A stretch of 64,000 nt of DNA from Halichondria panicea (GCF_963675165.1 NC_087378.1:6071205-6135204), one strand, 5' to 3'; shown: positions 12,665-23,125, counted from the stretch's first letter. The notes: generated by a model not told the origin, from the letters alone. A program made the numbers and translations.

Positions 12665-13135
12665 ACGACGTCCTCAACATTGCGCATGCGTACAACCTTA
12701 ACTTTCATTACCCATGTTTAATACAACTCAGATGCATAGTGCCTAGATTTATCTCTGATGAGTTGAGTTGGACGGTGAGAGTTTCTCGAAGAGCTAGATA
12801 CCAAGACCAGGTTCTACCAGAAAGACAAGACTCTAGAACATTAGCGATGGCAAAGAAACGAGTTAGTCTACAAAGCGTGTGGAATGTGCCAACCATGCAT
12901 GCTTCTAAGACTCTATCTACATTTTGCTTGTGTTTGAGCAGAGATGCAAACAAAGGTTAGTCATATATGACATAGGAGGTATAGTTTTATAATAGAAGTT
13001 TAATAGTAGTCTCGAATTCCAGCCTCTTTTTGGAAAAGAGTCTGGTAAACTTCGTGTCAGCCCTTAGGCCACTCCAAGTGACTCTGGTTTCTGGTCCTGA
13101 AGTTTCTCATTGCATGCGGGCGGGCGACTTTTCTC
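12665..13135. other. Intergenic DNA, no gene seen
   Basis: Unique sequence upstream of gene A2. An open frame runs through it on the plus strand from inside A2, but it is antisense to the ankyrin gene and looks accidental. A worn relative of the short palindromes (TCTCGAATTCCAGCC..) lies near 13,011-13,053. Confidence 0.5.
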
Positions 13136-13174
13136 ATTATGCCTCGGTGTGCATGCGCAAGCAAGGTATACGGT

Positions 13175-13205
<31 letters not shown>

Positions 13206-13676
13206 AGACTGCTACAGCTGCTCAAGGATCAATGAAGTGCAAGTAAGAGTTTCTATAGGCTTCTATAGTCCTATAGTCATGTTTTCTTGGATTTTAATTC
13301 GTGGATTTGCAAAATAATACTTCGTTCTCGAGTTATGCCTAGTTTTGCTTACTTGGAATGCCATTGCAGCCTTTTCAGAAGAGCACGTAGCCAAAATTGT
13401 TTACTGAGTGTTGCTACTCTACTTAGTAGTTAGCTCTGCACTAGAACGCTAGTTATTGGTAGCTGCAAGAGTGAGAAGAGAGCTGCAACTGCCAAGGCTC
13501 TGCTGACTTGCAGCCATTAATTTTAGACTTGAACTTTTGGCATCGATCGTTTTTAACAACAACCATCATCGATCATTACCCATTCTTTGGATTTTGCAAA
13601 TAATTATAATATGTGTGTATAAAAGCTAGCTTAGTAGCTTTATGTTATGTAGCTTTGGCACCTTCACCGAGGCATC
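13136..13676. mobile_element. Dispersed element, ends ATGCCTCGGTG
   Basis: It begins TATGCCTCGGTGTGCATG and ends TTCACCGAGGCATC, short inverted ends of about 11 bp. It includes a GT run near 13,182-13,205. Most of it is repeated at 50,645-51,655, and a piece lies in reverse at about 39,290-39,540. It is non-coding. Confidence 0.6.
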
Positions 13677-13731
13677 AGCACCAGTGGTGCTTTCATTATA
13701 TCATTATTGGTTATCTTTATGAATATCATTA

Positions 13732-14026
13732 TGCACCTATCAATGCAAAGCCCCACTACCCCCCTCCCGTGACAAGGGGGGGGCTTTGTCAATTATGAGG
13801 TGCAAAGGACTCTCCCCGGGGCTATTTTATTTGACAAACCCCTGGCAAATACCCCGGGGCATGACAGTTGAACACAATAATAATTGCAATACTTTAGTAT
13901 ACAGACACATGCAGCTATGATATACTGACTTTACAAAGTTCCCACCCCCAGGGCTAGGTTTTACTAATAAAGCTCCCACAAAGCCCCCCCTTGTCGGGGT
14001 AGTGGAGCTTTGCATTGATAGGTGCA
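13732..14026. mobile_element. Miniature element with TTA target duplication
   Basis: 295 bp. The ends TGCACCTATCAATGCAAAG and CTTTGCATTGATAGGTGCA are inverted copies, each flanked by TTA. A TTA or TAA target duplication is the hallmark of PIF/Harbinger transposons. G- and C-runs follow the ends. A second family member with TAA flanks is at 15,370-15,837. Non-coding. Confidence 0.75.
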
Positions 14027-14029
14027 TTA

Positions 14030-14660
14030 TCACACTCATGTTCTGACACTTGCAATTATTACGTACATGTATAGACACATAATTTTTGAGAAACTTACTG
14101 TTTGCATATTGATTAACTCTGTCACTCCAGTCTTTACGACTTCCTTCAGCTGTCCAGGTATTCTAGGGCACTATAGCGCCAATTCTAGCTATAGTTTAGA
14201 CTCTTAACGTGCTCTACAGTGTCTCTACATCAGGGGCGTTACTAGCAATGAGGCAGAGGAGGCCCTAATTGCCTCCTGTACAATTGAACTTCAAGTGTCT
14301 GTGACTCACCTCACCTTTTAATACACATGTAGCTCTGGCTAGCTAACTTCTGTATACCGTATTACTAGAATGTTTTGCAAACTTTGTGATGGTTGATCAA
14401 TTTGCAACAATAAAATCCGCAATATCTAAATTATTACTAGTAAAATACCCTTACCAGAACGCAATATTTAGATAGCAAAGGGCCACATTTTCTGCTGATT
14501 TGGCTCATTCGCAAAGGCATTCTAGTAATACCATAGATAGAAGAGAAAGAGATTGGCAGCGGAGTGCACTTCCGGTACCATCCGTGTTTCGCCTCGAGGC
14601 TTACTTCTAACGTGGGAGTCTAAACATGAATAATTCATGAGAATTGTTTTTGCCGTCTTT
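14030..14660. other. Intergenic DNA
   Basis: No gene recognised. A possible element relic begins near 14,231 (CAGGGGCGTTACTAGC). The rest looks unique. Confidence 0.4.
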
Positions 14661-14736
14661 TTCTTCGCGTAAAAAACATTAAGGATTTCACCGACTGTGC
14701 GATCCTTTACGTGATGCCATGCATCTTCTTTATAGT
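14661..14736 (-). pseudogene. 76-bp fragment of the giant Death-domain gene
   Basis: Read on the minus strand, it encodes YKEDAWHHVKDRTVGEIL, which is also found at 55,054-55,129 in the last exon of the giant gene. The DNA match is about nine in ten bases over 76 bp, with one single-base gap, and stops sharply on both sides. It is far too short to be a gene. It looks like a captured scrap of the gene (or of a paralogue), carried here by transposition or repair. Confidence 0.8.
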
Positions 14737-15366
14737 CATGTGTCAGAGCCTCTGTCAGAGGCTTTTTCATGCTTGTGTTCCTCCTATAGCACCTACAGTG
14801 CAACAACCAAAGAGAGTAGAACTTTTGTTTTTTTACGTTTTTGTCTATATCTTCTAAACTAAATGTGATTGAATCAATTTGAGTGCAGGTACTGAAAGTT
14901 CAACTATTGGCGCTTCCAGTGGACCACCACCTGTTACATCATATGACATCATCATTCCAAAATGGCTGCTAGAATATGTGTACATTAGAAAATATGTTAG
15001 GCATGGAACTATCTTATATGTTTGAGTTAAGGAAATTTGTTGTGCAAGTACTTCATTACCTTGCACATCTTTTGAGCTCCAGCGGAAGTGCTGGCTGTTA
15101 GTAGGTTCTGAGATACACAGAATTTTGTAAATTTTTAGTAGCAAATGTGATGCATTGATTTTTTGATAGTTAAGGTCTGATTTTTGAGGAGCATGTACTA
15201 CAATAGTATACTTTTCATTTGTGCTAACTTACAGGAGCTAGACCAGTCTCTTCTTTGCTAGAGCAGCCCTTCTTGTCAAAAATGGTGATTTTGCTTCATT
15301 TTGCTGCTCTTTGATGATTGATTGCTTATAATTATTATTCCGCTTACTAGTTGAATACCAAAGAGG
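14737..15366. other. Intergenic DNA
   Basis: No gene or repeat recognised. Short open frames exist on the minus strand without domain features. Confidence 0.4.
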
Positions 15367-15369
15367 TAA

Positions 15370-15837
15370 TGCACTTGTCAAAGTAATGCCCCACCTCCCC
15401 CCTACCGGGGATAAGTGGGGATTAGTTGGGGATTAGACTTGAATTTGCTCCCCTACAGGTCAATTAAAGATCACATGATATCTGCCCACACTCTTCCTTC
15501 CAACAGTATACAGTGACAGCAAAATTTAATCCTGAAGCAATTTCTGCCTTGACTTCACTAGCTCTATAGGAGTAAGCTTATAGCTGTCAATGTAAGAACA
15601 TGTTTATATAGTGATTCTGTACTTGTTATCTTCTCGCTACAGTGAAACCATGAAGAAATAGCTATAGTGTGATACAATGCAGGTCTAATCCCCACATATA
15701 TAACCCCCATGTTGCACCAGGGGCTACCAGGGGATTAGACCAAATAAACACGCCCAACGGTAGGGGTATTAGATCATGTGATTGGTCTAATCCCCACCTA
15801 TCCCCAGTAGGGGTGGGGCATTAGATTGACAAGTGCA
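15370..15837. mobile_element. Miniature element with TAA target duplication
   Basis: 468 bp. The ends TGCACTTGTCAAAGTAATGC and ATTAGATTGACAAGTGCA are inverted copies with TAA on both sides (15,367-15,369 and 15,838-15,840). It is rich in GGGGATTAG motifs. Same family as 13,732-14,026 by ends and target. A truncated copy is at 22,375. Confidence 0.8.
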
Positions 15838-15907
15838 TAACAACTCACTTTGCAGACACTAAAACCATAGATAAACGAACAGATATTGATTTATCTATGC
15901 TAAAACA

Positions 15908-17004
15908 TATGGAATGCCATAGTGGACAATACTAGAGTTTGATTCCGATTGTTGATGGCGATTATCGATTTCCTTTCAAGTGATCGATTGTTGGAATCGA
16001 TTGCCACCATCGATTGTCATAGAGGAATCGATTGCAGGAATCGATTGCCACCATCGATTGTCATAGAGGGATCGATTGCCACAACCGATTGCGGGAATCG
16101 ATTGTAGAGTGGTAGAATCGATGTTTGGAATCGATTGCCACCATCGATTGCCATAGAGGAATCGATTGCAGGAATGCATTGCCACCATTGATTGTTGGAA
16201 TGGATTGTAGGAATGGATTCCGATTGTCGGTTGCCTTCCCAGCTGTCATAGAGGAATCGATGTGGTAATCGATCATAGGAACGGATTGTTGGAGTCAATT
16301 GCCCCTCTCGGCTCATTAAAAATTATGATTACAAAGTTGTTCATAGCACATGCCAGTACAATTTAATTATATTATCTTCGCAATCATTTAATCAACAATA
16401 ATAGTGTCATATTAACCAAGGTATATACGTACATAGACTCGATGAACTACTAGACCGATTCCTCTATGACAATCGATGGTGGCAATCGATTCCAAAGATC
16501 GATTCCACTATGACAATCGATGGTGGCAATCGATTCCTGCAATCGATTCCACTATAACAATCGATGGTGGCAATCGATTCCAACGATCGATCACTTGAAA
16601 GGATCGATGGTGCATGGCAATCGATTCCAAAGATCGATTCCACTATGACAATCGATGGTGGCAATCAATTCCTGCAATCGATTCCTCTATGACAATCGAT
16701 GGTGGCAATCGATTCCAACGATCGATCACTTGAAAGGATCGATGGTGGCAATCGATTCCTCTATGACAATCGATGGGCAATCGATTCCAACGATCGATCA
16801 CTTGAAAGGATCGATGGTGGCAATCGATTCCTGCAATCGATTCCACTATGACAATCGATGGTGGCAATCGATTCCTGGCATCGATTCCTCTATGACAATC
16901 GATGGTGGCAATCGATTCCAACGATCGATCACTTGAAAGGAAATCGATAATCGTCATCAACAATCGGAATCAAACTCTAGTATTGTCCACTATGGCATTC
17001 CATA
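15908..17004. mobile_element. Foldback element with ATCGATTG minisatellite arms
   Basis: 1,097 bp. The outer about 80 bp (starting TATGGAATGCCATAGTGGAC) are repeated in reverse at the right end. Inside, each arm is a tandem array of units of about 24-31 bp containing CAATCGATGGTGGCAATCG, in opposite orientations (about 15,970-16,315 and 16,447-16,940). A unique spacer of about 120 bp lies between them. AAAACA flanks both ends (15,902-15,907 and 17,005-17,010) as a 6-bp target duplication. This architecture matches FB-type foldback elements; no transposase is encoded. Open frames in the arms are by-products of the repeat. Confidence 0.85.
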
Positions 17005-17182
17005 AAAACAAAGTTAGTTATTACTTTTGGTTGCTATGTTGTGGAAGCAACATCTTACTAAAGGAGTCAACAAAAGTGAGAAAATCAGAGAGGCACATAA
17101 AGTTTGCCTTCAGTCTCTAATGACCATGCAACATCAGCTAGAAGTTTACATACATGTAGAACGAGTGCTACATTGGAACTTG

Positions 17183-17224
17183 ACCAGGCGTTCTTTCAGA
17201 TAACGAAAGGCTGGTCTCGAGGTT
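17183..17224. mobile_element. Worn short palindromic element next to P450 pseudogene
   Basis: GACCAGGCGTTCTTTC and CGAAAGGCTGGTCTCGAGGTTA face each other across a small loop. It matches the right half of the TAGCCTCGA family; the left tip is lost. It abuts the 5' end of the P450 pseudogene. Confidence 0.5.
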
Positions 17225-17225
17225 A

Positions 17226-18564
17226 AGGTCCTTGGGGCCTACCAGTATTGGGCTACCTGCCCTTTCTGGGGCAAAAGAGGAATCTTACATTCAGTAATCT
17301 GTCCAAAAAATATGGAGAAATATTTCAGCTGAAAATAGGTAGTCGAAAAGTTGTGATCAGTGGAGAGAAAGCTATTCGAGAGGCTCTCTTGGATCGTGGA
17401 ACTACCTTCGCTGGAAAACCCGATTTTTACTCGTATGCTAAAAACGATGCGTTTGCGTTCTATGATTTTACTCCCAAATACCGTGCGTGTATAATGAACG
17501 AATTCTTTAAATCGCAGCAAACAGAGTTTCAGGGTATTGCACAGAATGCTGCTACGATGTTTGTTCTTTTTTTCCGTGTGACATGTACTATTATAGGCTA
17601 TGTTTGCTTTCATAAGCAATTTGATGCGAATGACAAGGATGTCACTGCTATTCTTGAGCTAGGAAAGCAGTTTGGAAACTTTATCATTTTTGGAGTGATC
17701 TGTGACTACTTGCCTTGGGCGAAAGTCCTTTTGAAAACAAAGCTGAAAAAGTTTGAAGCGTTTTCTAAAGAGTTGGCAGATTATTCTGACAAAATTTTTC
17801 AGATTCAAAGCGAAGAGGGTACTGGTAATTCTATGATTGACATCTTCAACCGAGTATATGAAAAAACAACAGACAATGAAACTACTTCGTTCAAATTTGA
17901 TGAGCCTACAGTGAGAAAACAAGTGTCTTCCTTGTTTGGTGCTGGATTTGCAACTACTGCAGTTACACTGAAATACAGTTTGATGATGATGGCTCTCTAT
18001 CCTGATGTTCAGAGAAACTTCATGAAGAGCTTGATCGTGTGGTGGGTAAGAATCGTTATCCGGAATTTACTGACAAAGACGATTTGCCTTACACTATGGC
18101 TGTAATGTCCGAGATCTTTGGTTGATCTCGGACATTAATCATGAGTGCTCTGAGTCTGACACATACAACTACTTGTGATACTGAGTTTCATGGATATATA
18201 TACTCACTTGCTAAACACACTCCAGTTATTTAACTACTACTCCATCAATCGAGGTGGTGATGTCTTTAAGAATGCTGACAAGTTTGATCCTGAGTGGTTT
18301 CTAAAAGAAGATGGATCATTTGACGCTGCTTTGGCTAAGTCGAGTGATCTTATTTGGACTCGGTCGGAGGCGCTGTGCTGGAGAAGAGCTTGGTCGTTTT
18401 CAGTTGTTTTTGTTTTTTGCAACTCTTCTACAGCAGTGTATACGATTGAGGAGCCCCCAGCCCACCCCCTGGATACTGCATGAGGATTACTATATTACTT
18501 TTGGAATAACACATGGTACAATCAAAGTGGTAGTTCACTCGAGGATTGAGGATATAGTTCAATG
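17226..18564 (+). pseudogene. Cytochrome P450 pseudogene (CYP1/2-like, clan 2)
   Basis: Starts in the proline-rich hinge (GPWGLPVLGYLPFLG) without the N-terminal membrane anchor or an ATG. It continues through YGEIFQLKIG and an I-helix-like GAGFATTAVTL. A frameshift at about 18,019 moves the HEELDRVVGKNRYPEFTDKD stretch to another frame. The C-helix region is shortened, and the K-helix ExxR is lost at a small palindrome (18,103-18,137). TTTCDTEFHGY and NYYSINRGGD follow across further frame changes. The haem-binding loop [10 protein letters not shown], with its cysteine at 18,374-18,376, is intact in a third frame, then C-terminal sequence to a stop at 18,565. No introns are visible. Living members oxidise lipophilic substrates on the ER membrane. 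This copy cannot encode a full enzyme. Confidence 0.9.
18103..18137. repeat. 14-bp perfect inverted repeat inside the P450 pseudogene
   Basis: TAATGTCCGAGATC, 7-bp loop, GATCTCGGACATTA. It replaces the K-helix ExxR segment and may have formed by local inverted duplication. Confidence 0.8.
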
Positions 18565-18776
18565 AATGTATTGACAGATAGCTATAGTCGTGACATTACA
18601 GACAGAGTTTATTTTTTGAATATGTTATATTGTTATATTATTATACCTTAATTATGATGCAAATATCTGCTTGTATATTATAGTGGCTATTTTATTCAAG
18701 AGTAATTAAATAATTCGTTCATTATCATGACATAATATAATTATAATTATAATTATGATGTTACACACAAAAAAAA

Positions 18777-20669
18777 TTAAGAATCAGAAATGTGTACATC
18801 TTCAGCATTAAAAAACACAGTTGAGCTAGTGGGAGAAAATACAGGGGACATAAGTTCCTCCTCGTGAGTTATACTATTATTCTTTTGTTGTATTAAAAAG
18901 TGACTTCTTGTGGCAGCCACTCCGTGAGTTGCTCGTCTGTGTCCTATTCTCACTGACACGCTACGGACATTTGTGCTCGGTGATATGTAACTGCTGTTGA
19001 TTCGCTCCAGATTTGTTAGGTCAACAGATTTTTGGGGCCACATAATCCTTGTTCTGTGGAGGGTATAGAAAAAATCATCATAAGTTCACCATACACAAAG
19101 AAGTAGTATATGCATGTAATAGAAATTGACCTTAAATAGTTTATTAGTACCACCCCAATCACAACCAGCAAACCGAGAAGTGGTAGGTAGTAGAAAGGCA
19201 ACAAAATCCAAGTCAGAGTTGAAATCCCGGAGTACAATTGACAAGCAGTAGTGGTAAGATTGAACTCAGTTATGGCATCAGGCAATGGGAATACAACGTA
19301 ATTGTCCTTTATGAGCTGGGTAGACTGCAACATCAATATAGCAGGAGAAAGTTTGAGAGTACGCATATCTCGAGTATATTGACTGCGATTGACTTGTAGG
19401 GCTGAAACAGTCCGTATATACACGGCCACCAGTATGCACACAATCAAGAGAGGTACAGCCTGCAATTAAGAGATACATTTCTTCAATTAAGCTCTTGTTT
19501 CATAGCAATATTACAATAATGATCTTGTACCAGGCTCTTAAAGTATAAGCATTTGTTGTAGCATGAACAGTTGTTGCCACAATGTACCAAACCACGAGGT
19601 AACAATGTCCCTAATATATATGTAGCACAGAGCCATGGAAGTGTTTAACAATGTGATCTAAGTACTCTTACGTTGGTTACTGGTAGAGGGACAATGAGTA
19701 ACAATAGCAGAAGTCTTCTTCCCAACTCCACACTAAACCACCACTTGAGGTCATCCTTGTAGCTCTCCTTCAATGGAGCAGAAATGTTCCTAAGCCAATA
19801 GAGACGTCTCTGCACATAGACAACAAACACAGTATTAGGCTAGTTAGGAAGCAGCTATACACAAAAAAGTATTTAAATCGACCCACAACTATAATCAATG
19901 GTTTCTAGGAGTCTCTCAACATGCAGCAACAGAACACTCAGTGTATTATGTTATGGAGCATGCATACTACATTCTGTTACCTTTGGGTACTTGTTGAGTG
20001 CTATAACTACTGTTAGGGGGATGAGAGCAAAACATAGCAACAACATAATGATGGCCACGATGCCCAGTGGAGCATGCCATCCAGTAAAACACTCGACTGA
20101 TCCATCCACAAACCATATCTGTACACGGGGAGAAAAAAACAAACACAGCCATTACACAATCAACTACAGTGTCTGAGTCTACATGCAGTCATGCAGTTAC
20201 GTACATTTCAGCAAAATAATCCAAGACTGATAACATTAAATTGATGCAGACTTGAAAGGCTTAAATAGACTTTCCTACTTACATACTCTCCGACAGTGTC
20301 GACGTATGGACAGTTGAGAACTGAGACTGAAGTGTGCACAACAGGAGTTTACAGTAGCCTCGACTCCAGCCCCGCCTTTCTCAGCGGCCTGGAATCGAGG
20401 CTAGAGTGTACAGTAGCAGGATAATAGACCACAGTCCAAATGCTCCAACACACGATATCTTGTCCTCCTGTGGCACACAGAATTGGATAATTGGAATTGG
20501 AATTATAATCACGATGCTTACCTAAGAATAAACAGAAGGGGTGGTGCCATTGCCATGGCAATAAAGATGGGGACGTAGCGCAGGAAGTATGCCACGACTG
20601 GGACATATTGCCATAGAGACAGAAGTCGTAGGGAAAGTAGAAACTCAGTGCACTCCCAATGAATACCAA
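18777..20669 (-). pseudogene. Multipass receptor gene remnant (sponge-type, C-terminal membrane region)
   Basis: Six exons with GT..AG borders read from right to left: 20,669-20,522, 20,467-20,283, 20,118-19,981, 19,809-19,672, 19,459-19,131 and 19,053-18,777. They encode hydrophobic segments typical of the C-terminal membrane part of a large sponge cell-surface protein family: FYFPYDFCLYGNM, then IWFVDGSVECFTGWHAPL, then SYKDDLKWWFSVELGRRLLL, AVPLLIVCILVAVYI, and a polar cytoplasmic tail ending AEDVHISDS. The last junction is in frame (NYLRTRIMWPQ). The gene is broken: a frameshift in the first exon (before VVAYFLRYVPIFIA), two in the fifth (around LFQPYKSIAVNILEI), and a hairpin element with an in-frame stop in the second. 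The large extracellular part expected upstream is not seen. Function unknown; the family is recognised by pattern only. Confidence 0.7.
20355..20403. mobile_element. 49-bp hairpin element inserted in a receptor exon
   Basis: TAGCCTCGACTCCAGCC..GGCCTGGAATCGAGGCTA, flanked by AGTTTACAG (20,346-20,354) and AGTGTACAG (20,405-20,413), a 9-bp duplication with one mismatch. Removing the element and one flank (59 bp) restores a 126-bp exon of exactly 42 codons in frame with its neighbours. Confidence 0.85.
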
Positions 20670-20828
20670 CTGTAAATAATTATCTGATCTGACTTGCAGC
20701 ACAGCTTAGTGGTTGTCTCAGTACAGTCTTATTAACTCTGAATTCGTGGGAGAATACCTTACGTCACGATTGTGGGCTACATATCGCCCACGTTCATAAA
20801 AATCCTTGTGGATCACGCGATTTCCCAA

Positions 20829-20953
20829 ACCAGGCCTTACTTTTTCTTAACTGTACGCCCATTTCTTTCTTTGCTGCCTCACCATGTGTTTCTTATGATT
20901 TATGGATGAACAGTGACAACAGCAAGAAAAAGTAAGGCCTGGGAACGAGGCTA
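20829..20953. mobile_element. Inverted-repeat element with AAGGCCTGG arms
   Basis: ACCAGGCCTTACTTTTTCTT and AAGAAAAAGTAAGGCCTGG face each other over about 75 bp. It ends GAACGAGGCTA like the short palindromic family. Possibly a longer, older relative. Confidence 0.6.
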
Positions 20954-20970
20954 AGTCCATAGATTGAAAA

Positions 20971-21591
20971 GGAAGGGGATTGGAAACGACCAGGCCTCCC
21001 TGTGTAAATGGTTAAAACACTCCGCGTTATGATTTCGCGCTCGTGATTATTTTTGTTTTGACCGTACTCTGGTTGTATTATTTCAACTGTTTCTGAGCTC
21101 TCCTATCTACTAGCGATCACTCAGAGGCTGGGAGGTTACTCTAGAGAAGTAAGTTTACACCACTGACAAGCCCTAACTTGTCTAAGTCCGCTGTCTTTAC
21201 TCTGTTTTTAGCTTTTGTTGAGTATAGCTTGAATTACTCCATGTCAACTTTTTTCTTTCCCTGCTGCAAAGCCTAAACAGCAAAAGACATTGCTTGACTT
21301 GGTTATTATGTATCTAAGTGCTATATAGAATGGTTTCATGCCATGGATAAGCTTTACTGTTCATAAACGTTTGCAGTATAGTCCTTCAAACTGCTTTAGT
21401 ATACTTTTAGACACACCACGGGCCTTGACCTCTCATGACTTCATAGTAAGGGCTATGTATTTCTTCTTTTATTGTTTAGTGATAGTGGTTGCGTTGCTTA
21501 GTCGACCTTTTAGAGCTATATTCTCTTTACTAACGCGGAGTGTACAGTATCTATGGTTTCATGCAAAAATTTTCGTTTCCAATCCCCTTCC
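20971..21591. mobile_element. Element with 19-bp terminal inverted repeats
   Basis: GGAAGGGGATTGGAAACGA at the left and its reverse complement at 21,573-21,591. Just inside lie ACTCCGCGTTA and its inverse near 21,532. The interior (21,380-21,450) shares a stretch with 40,900-40,950. A similar single end lies at about 37,886-37,915. No transposase. It directly abuts the foldback element at 21,596. Confidence 0.65.
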
Positions 21592-21595
21592 TACG

Positions 21596-22355
21596 GTGGC
21601 CCTGAGTGCTACTCTAGTTGATAGTTCATACTTGATAGTTCAAATGCCTAGTTGGTAGTTCGCAGTTGCTACTTGATAGTTCAACCGCGTAGTTGGTAGT
21701 TCGCATTTGCTACTTGATAGTTTAAATGCCTAGTTGGTAGTTCGCAGTTGCTAGTTGGCAGTTGGGAGTTGGCAGTTGGTAGTTAGTTGGCAGTTGGCAG
21801 TTGGTAGTTCGTGACCTTTAAACTTCGCAACGAACTAATGCCAGGAATTATTGCCTTCATTGATGGGGGCAAGCCCTACTTATACATTGTAGATCTATAT
21901 AGTGGACACACATTAGTGCCGTCTGAGGCCAGTAAACTTAAAAGACTACATGTATACATCTTGTACGCCAGTTAGCAAATGTTGTATATAGATCTTTGCA
22001 CTGCCTCTAATCTTTTAACCATAACTTTAAATGGCCTCAATAGAATCTAAGATTTGCCATGCAAAACTGTTTCCCCCCCCCCCTACCAGGAATATAGGTG
22101 CATGGGGATTAGACTTGAAATTACCTCCCTACCTAGATGTGTAGACTCTACATATAAAGATTAATATTGCCGTCTTAGGCCAGCTAGATCTATTGGTGTC
22201 AGTATCATAATTTAAAAGCAGGCTAATTATTGTTGCAAAGTTTAAGGTTACGAACTACCAACTATACCAACTCCCAACTGCCAACTGCCAACTCCCAACT
22301 GCCAACTCCCAACTGCCAACTGCCAACTACCAACTAGAGTAGCACTCAGGGCCAC
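21596..22355. mobile_element. Foldback element with AGTTGG/AGTTC minisatellite arms
   Basis: The outer ends GTGGCCCTGAGTGCTACTCT and its reverse complement (22,331-22,355) enclose two opposed arms of short tandem units. The left arm (21,615-21,815) has TAGTTGGTAGTTCGCAGTTG and later GGCAGTTGGTAGTT. The right arm (22,250-22,330) has CCAACTGCCAACTCCCAACT. The spacer includes a piece resembling the TAA-flanked family (about 22,072-22,140). No clear target duplication was found. Confidence 0.8.
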
Positions 22356-22374
22356 GTACCTCAATCTATGCTAA

Positions 22375-22745
22375 TGCACTTGTCAAAGTAATGCCCCACC
22401 TCCCCCCTATGGGGGATAAGTGGGGATTAGTTGGGGATTAGACTTGAAGTTGCTCCCCTACCTAGGGGAATTAGACAGATCACCTGATGCATGCATTGGG
22501 TCAAAGGTCAATTAAAGATCACATGATGTCTGCCACACTCTTCCTTCCAACACATGCTGAGTACAGTGAGAGCAAAATTTACAGTTTATTGATCCTGAGC
22601 AATCTCTGCCTTCTTAACTTCACTAGCTCTATAGGAGTATAGCTGTCAATATTTATATAGTAATTCTGATACTTCAAATAATCTGTTTATCTTTTCGCTA
22701 GAGTGTGATACAGGTCTAATCCCACATCGCCCCCATGTTGTACTA
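22375..22745. mobile_element. Truncated copy of the TAA-flanked element
   Basis: Starts TAA then TGCACTTGTCAAAGTAATGC and follows the 15,370 element closely for about 370 bp, then loses homology before the right end. Confidence 0.75.
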
Positions 22746-22919
22746 TAGTCTGGCCCCAGACCACTCCCTTGCACGTGATCTGACATTCTCTGGATACCTC
22801 CCTCCATCATTGTCAGCATCATAGTAAGTGGTCCAGAAGATACCTTATAGTGTGTTTGCATGATGGGCTTTTTGTACAACATCCTTGTGATTGCCACACT
22901 CAGTAGTTAGGTGACAATG

Positions 22920-23125
22920 TATACTGTGCTAGCACTAGCCGTATGATAGCCATGCCGGTGGTGAGGGGACAATGTCTAATGTGTGCTAGCACTAGTCATG
23001 TGATAGCCATGCTGGTGGTGAGGGGACAATGTCTGATATGTGCTCTAGTGTCTTATGATTGTCAATAGTTGGGGGCAATGTCTGGTATGTGCTAGCACCA
23101 GCCGTGTTATAGCCATGTGATTTCA
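22920..23125. repeat. 57-bp tandem repeat, about four units
   Basis: TGTGCTAGCACTAGCC recurs at 22,925, 22,982, 23,039 and 23,088 (periods 57, 57 and 49). Each unit contains ATAGCCATGCCGGTGGTGAG or a variant and GGGGACAATGTCT. Confidence 0.8.

Noticed and set aside
12328-12960. 210-codon plus-strand open frame
   Set aside because: Most of it is antisense to ankyrin gene A2; the same antisense frame appears in the other three copies and stops at different places.
15976-16963. Overlapping open frames with repeated NRFLYDNRWWQSIPTIDH-like peptides
   Set aside because: They arise from the minisatellite arms of the foldback element and are open in several frames at once.
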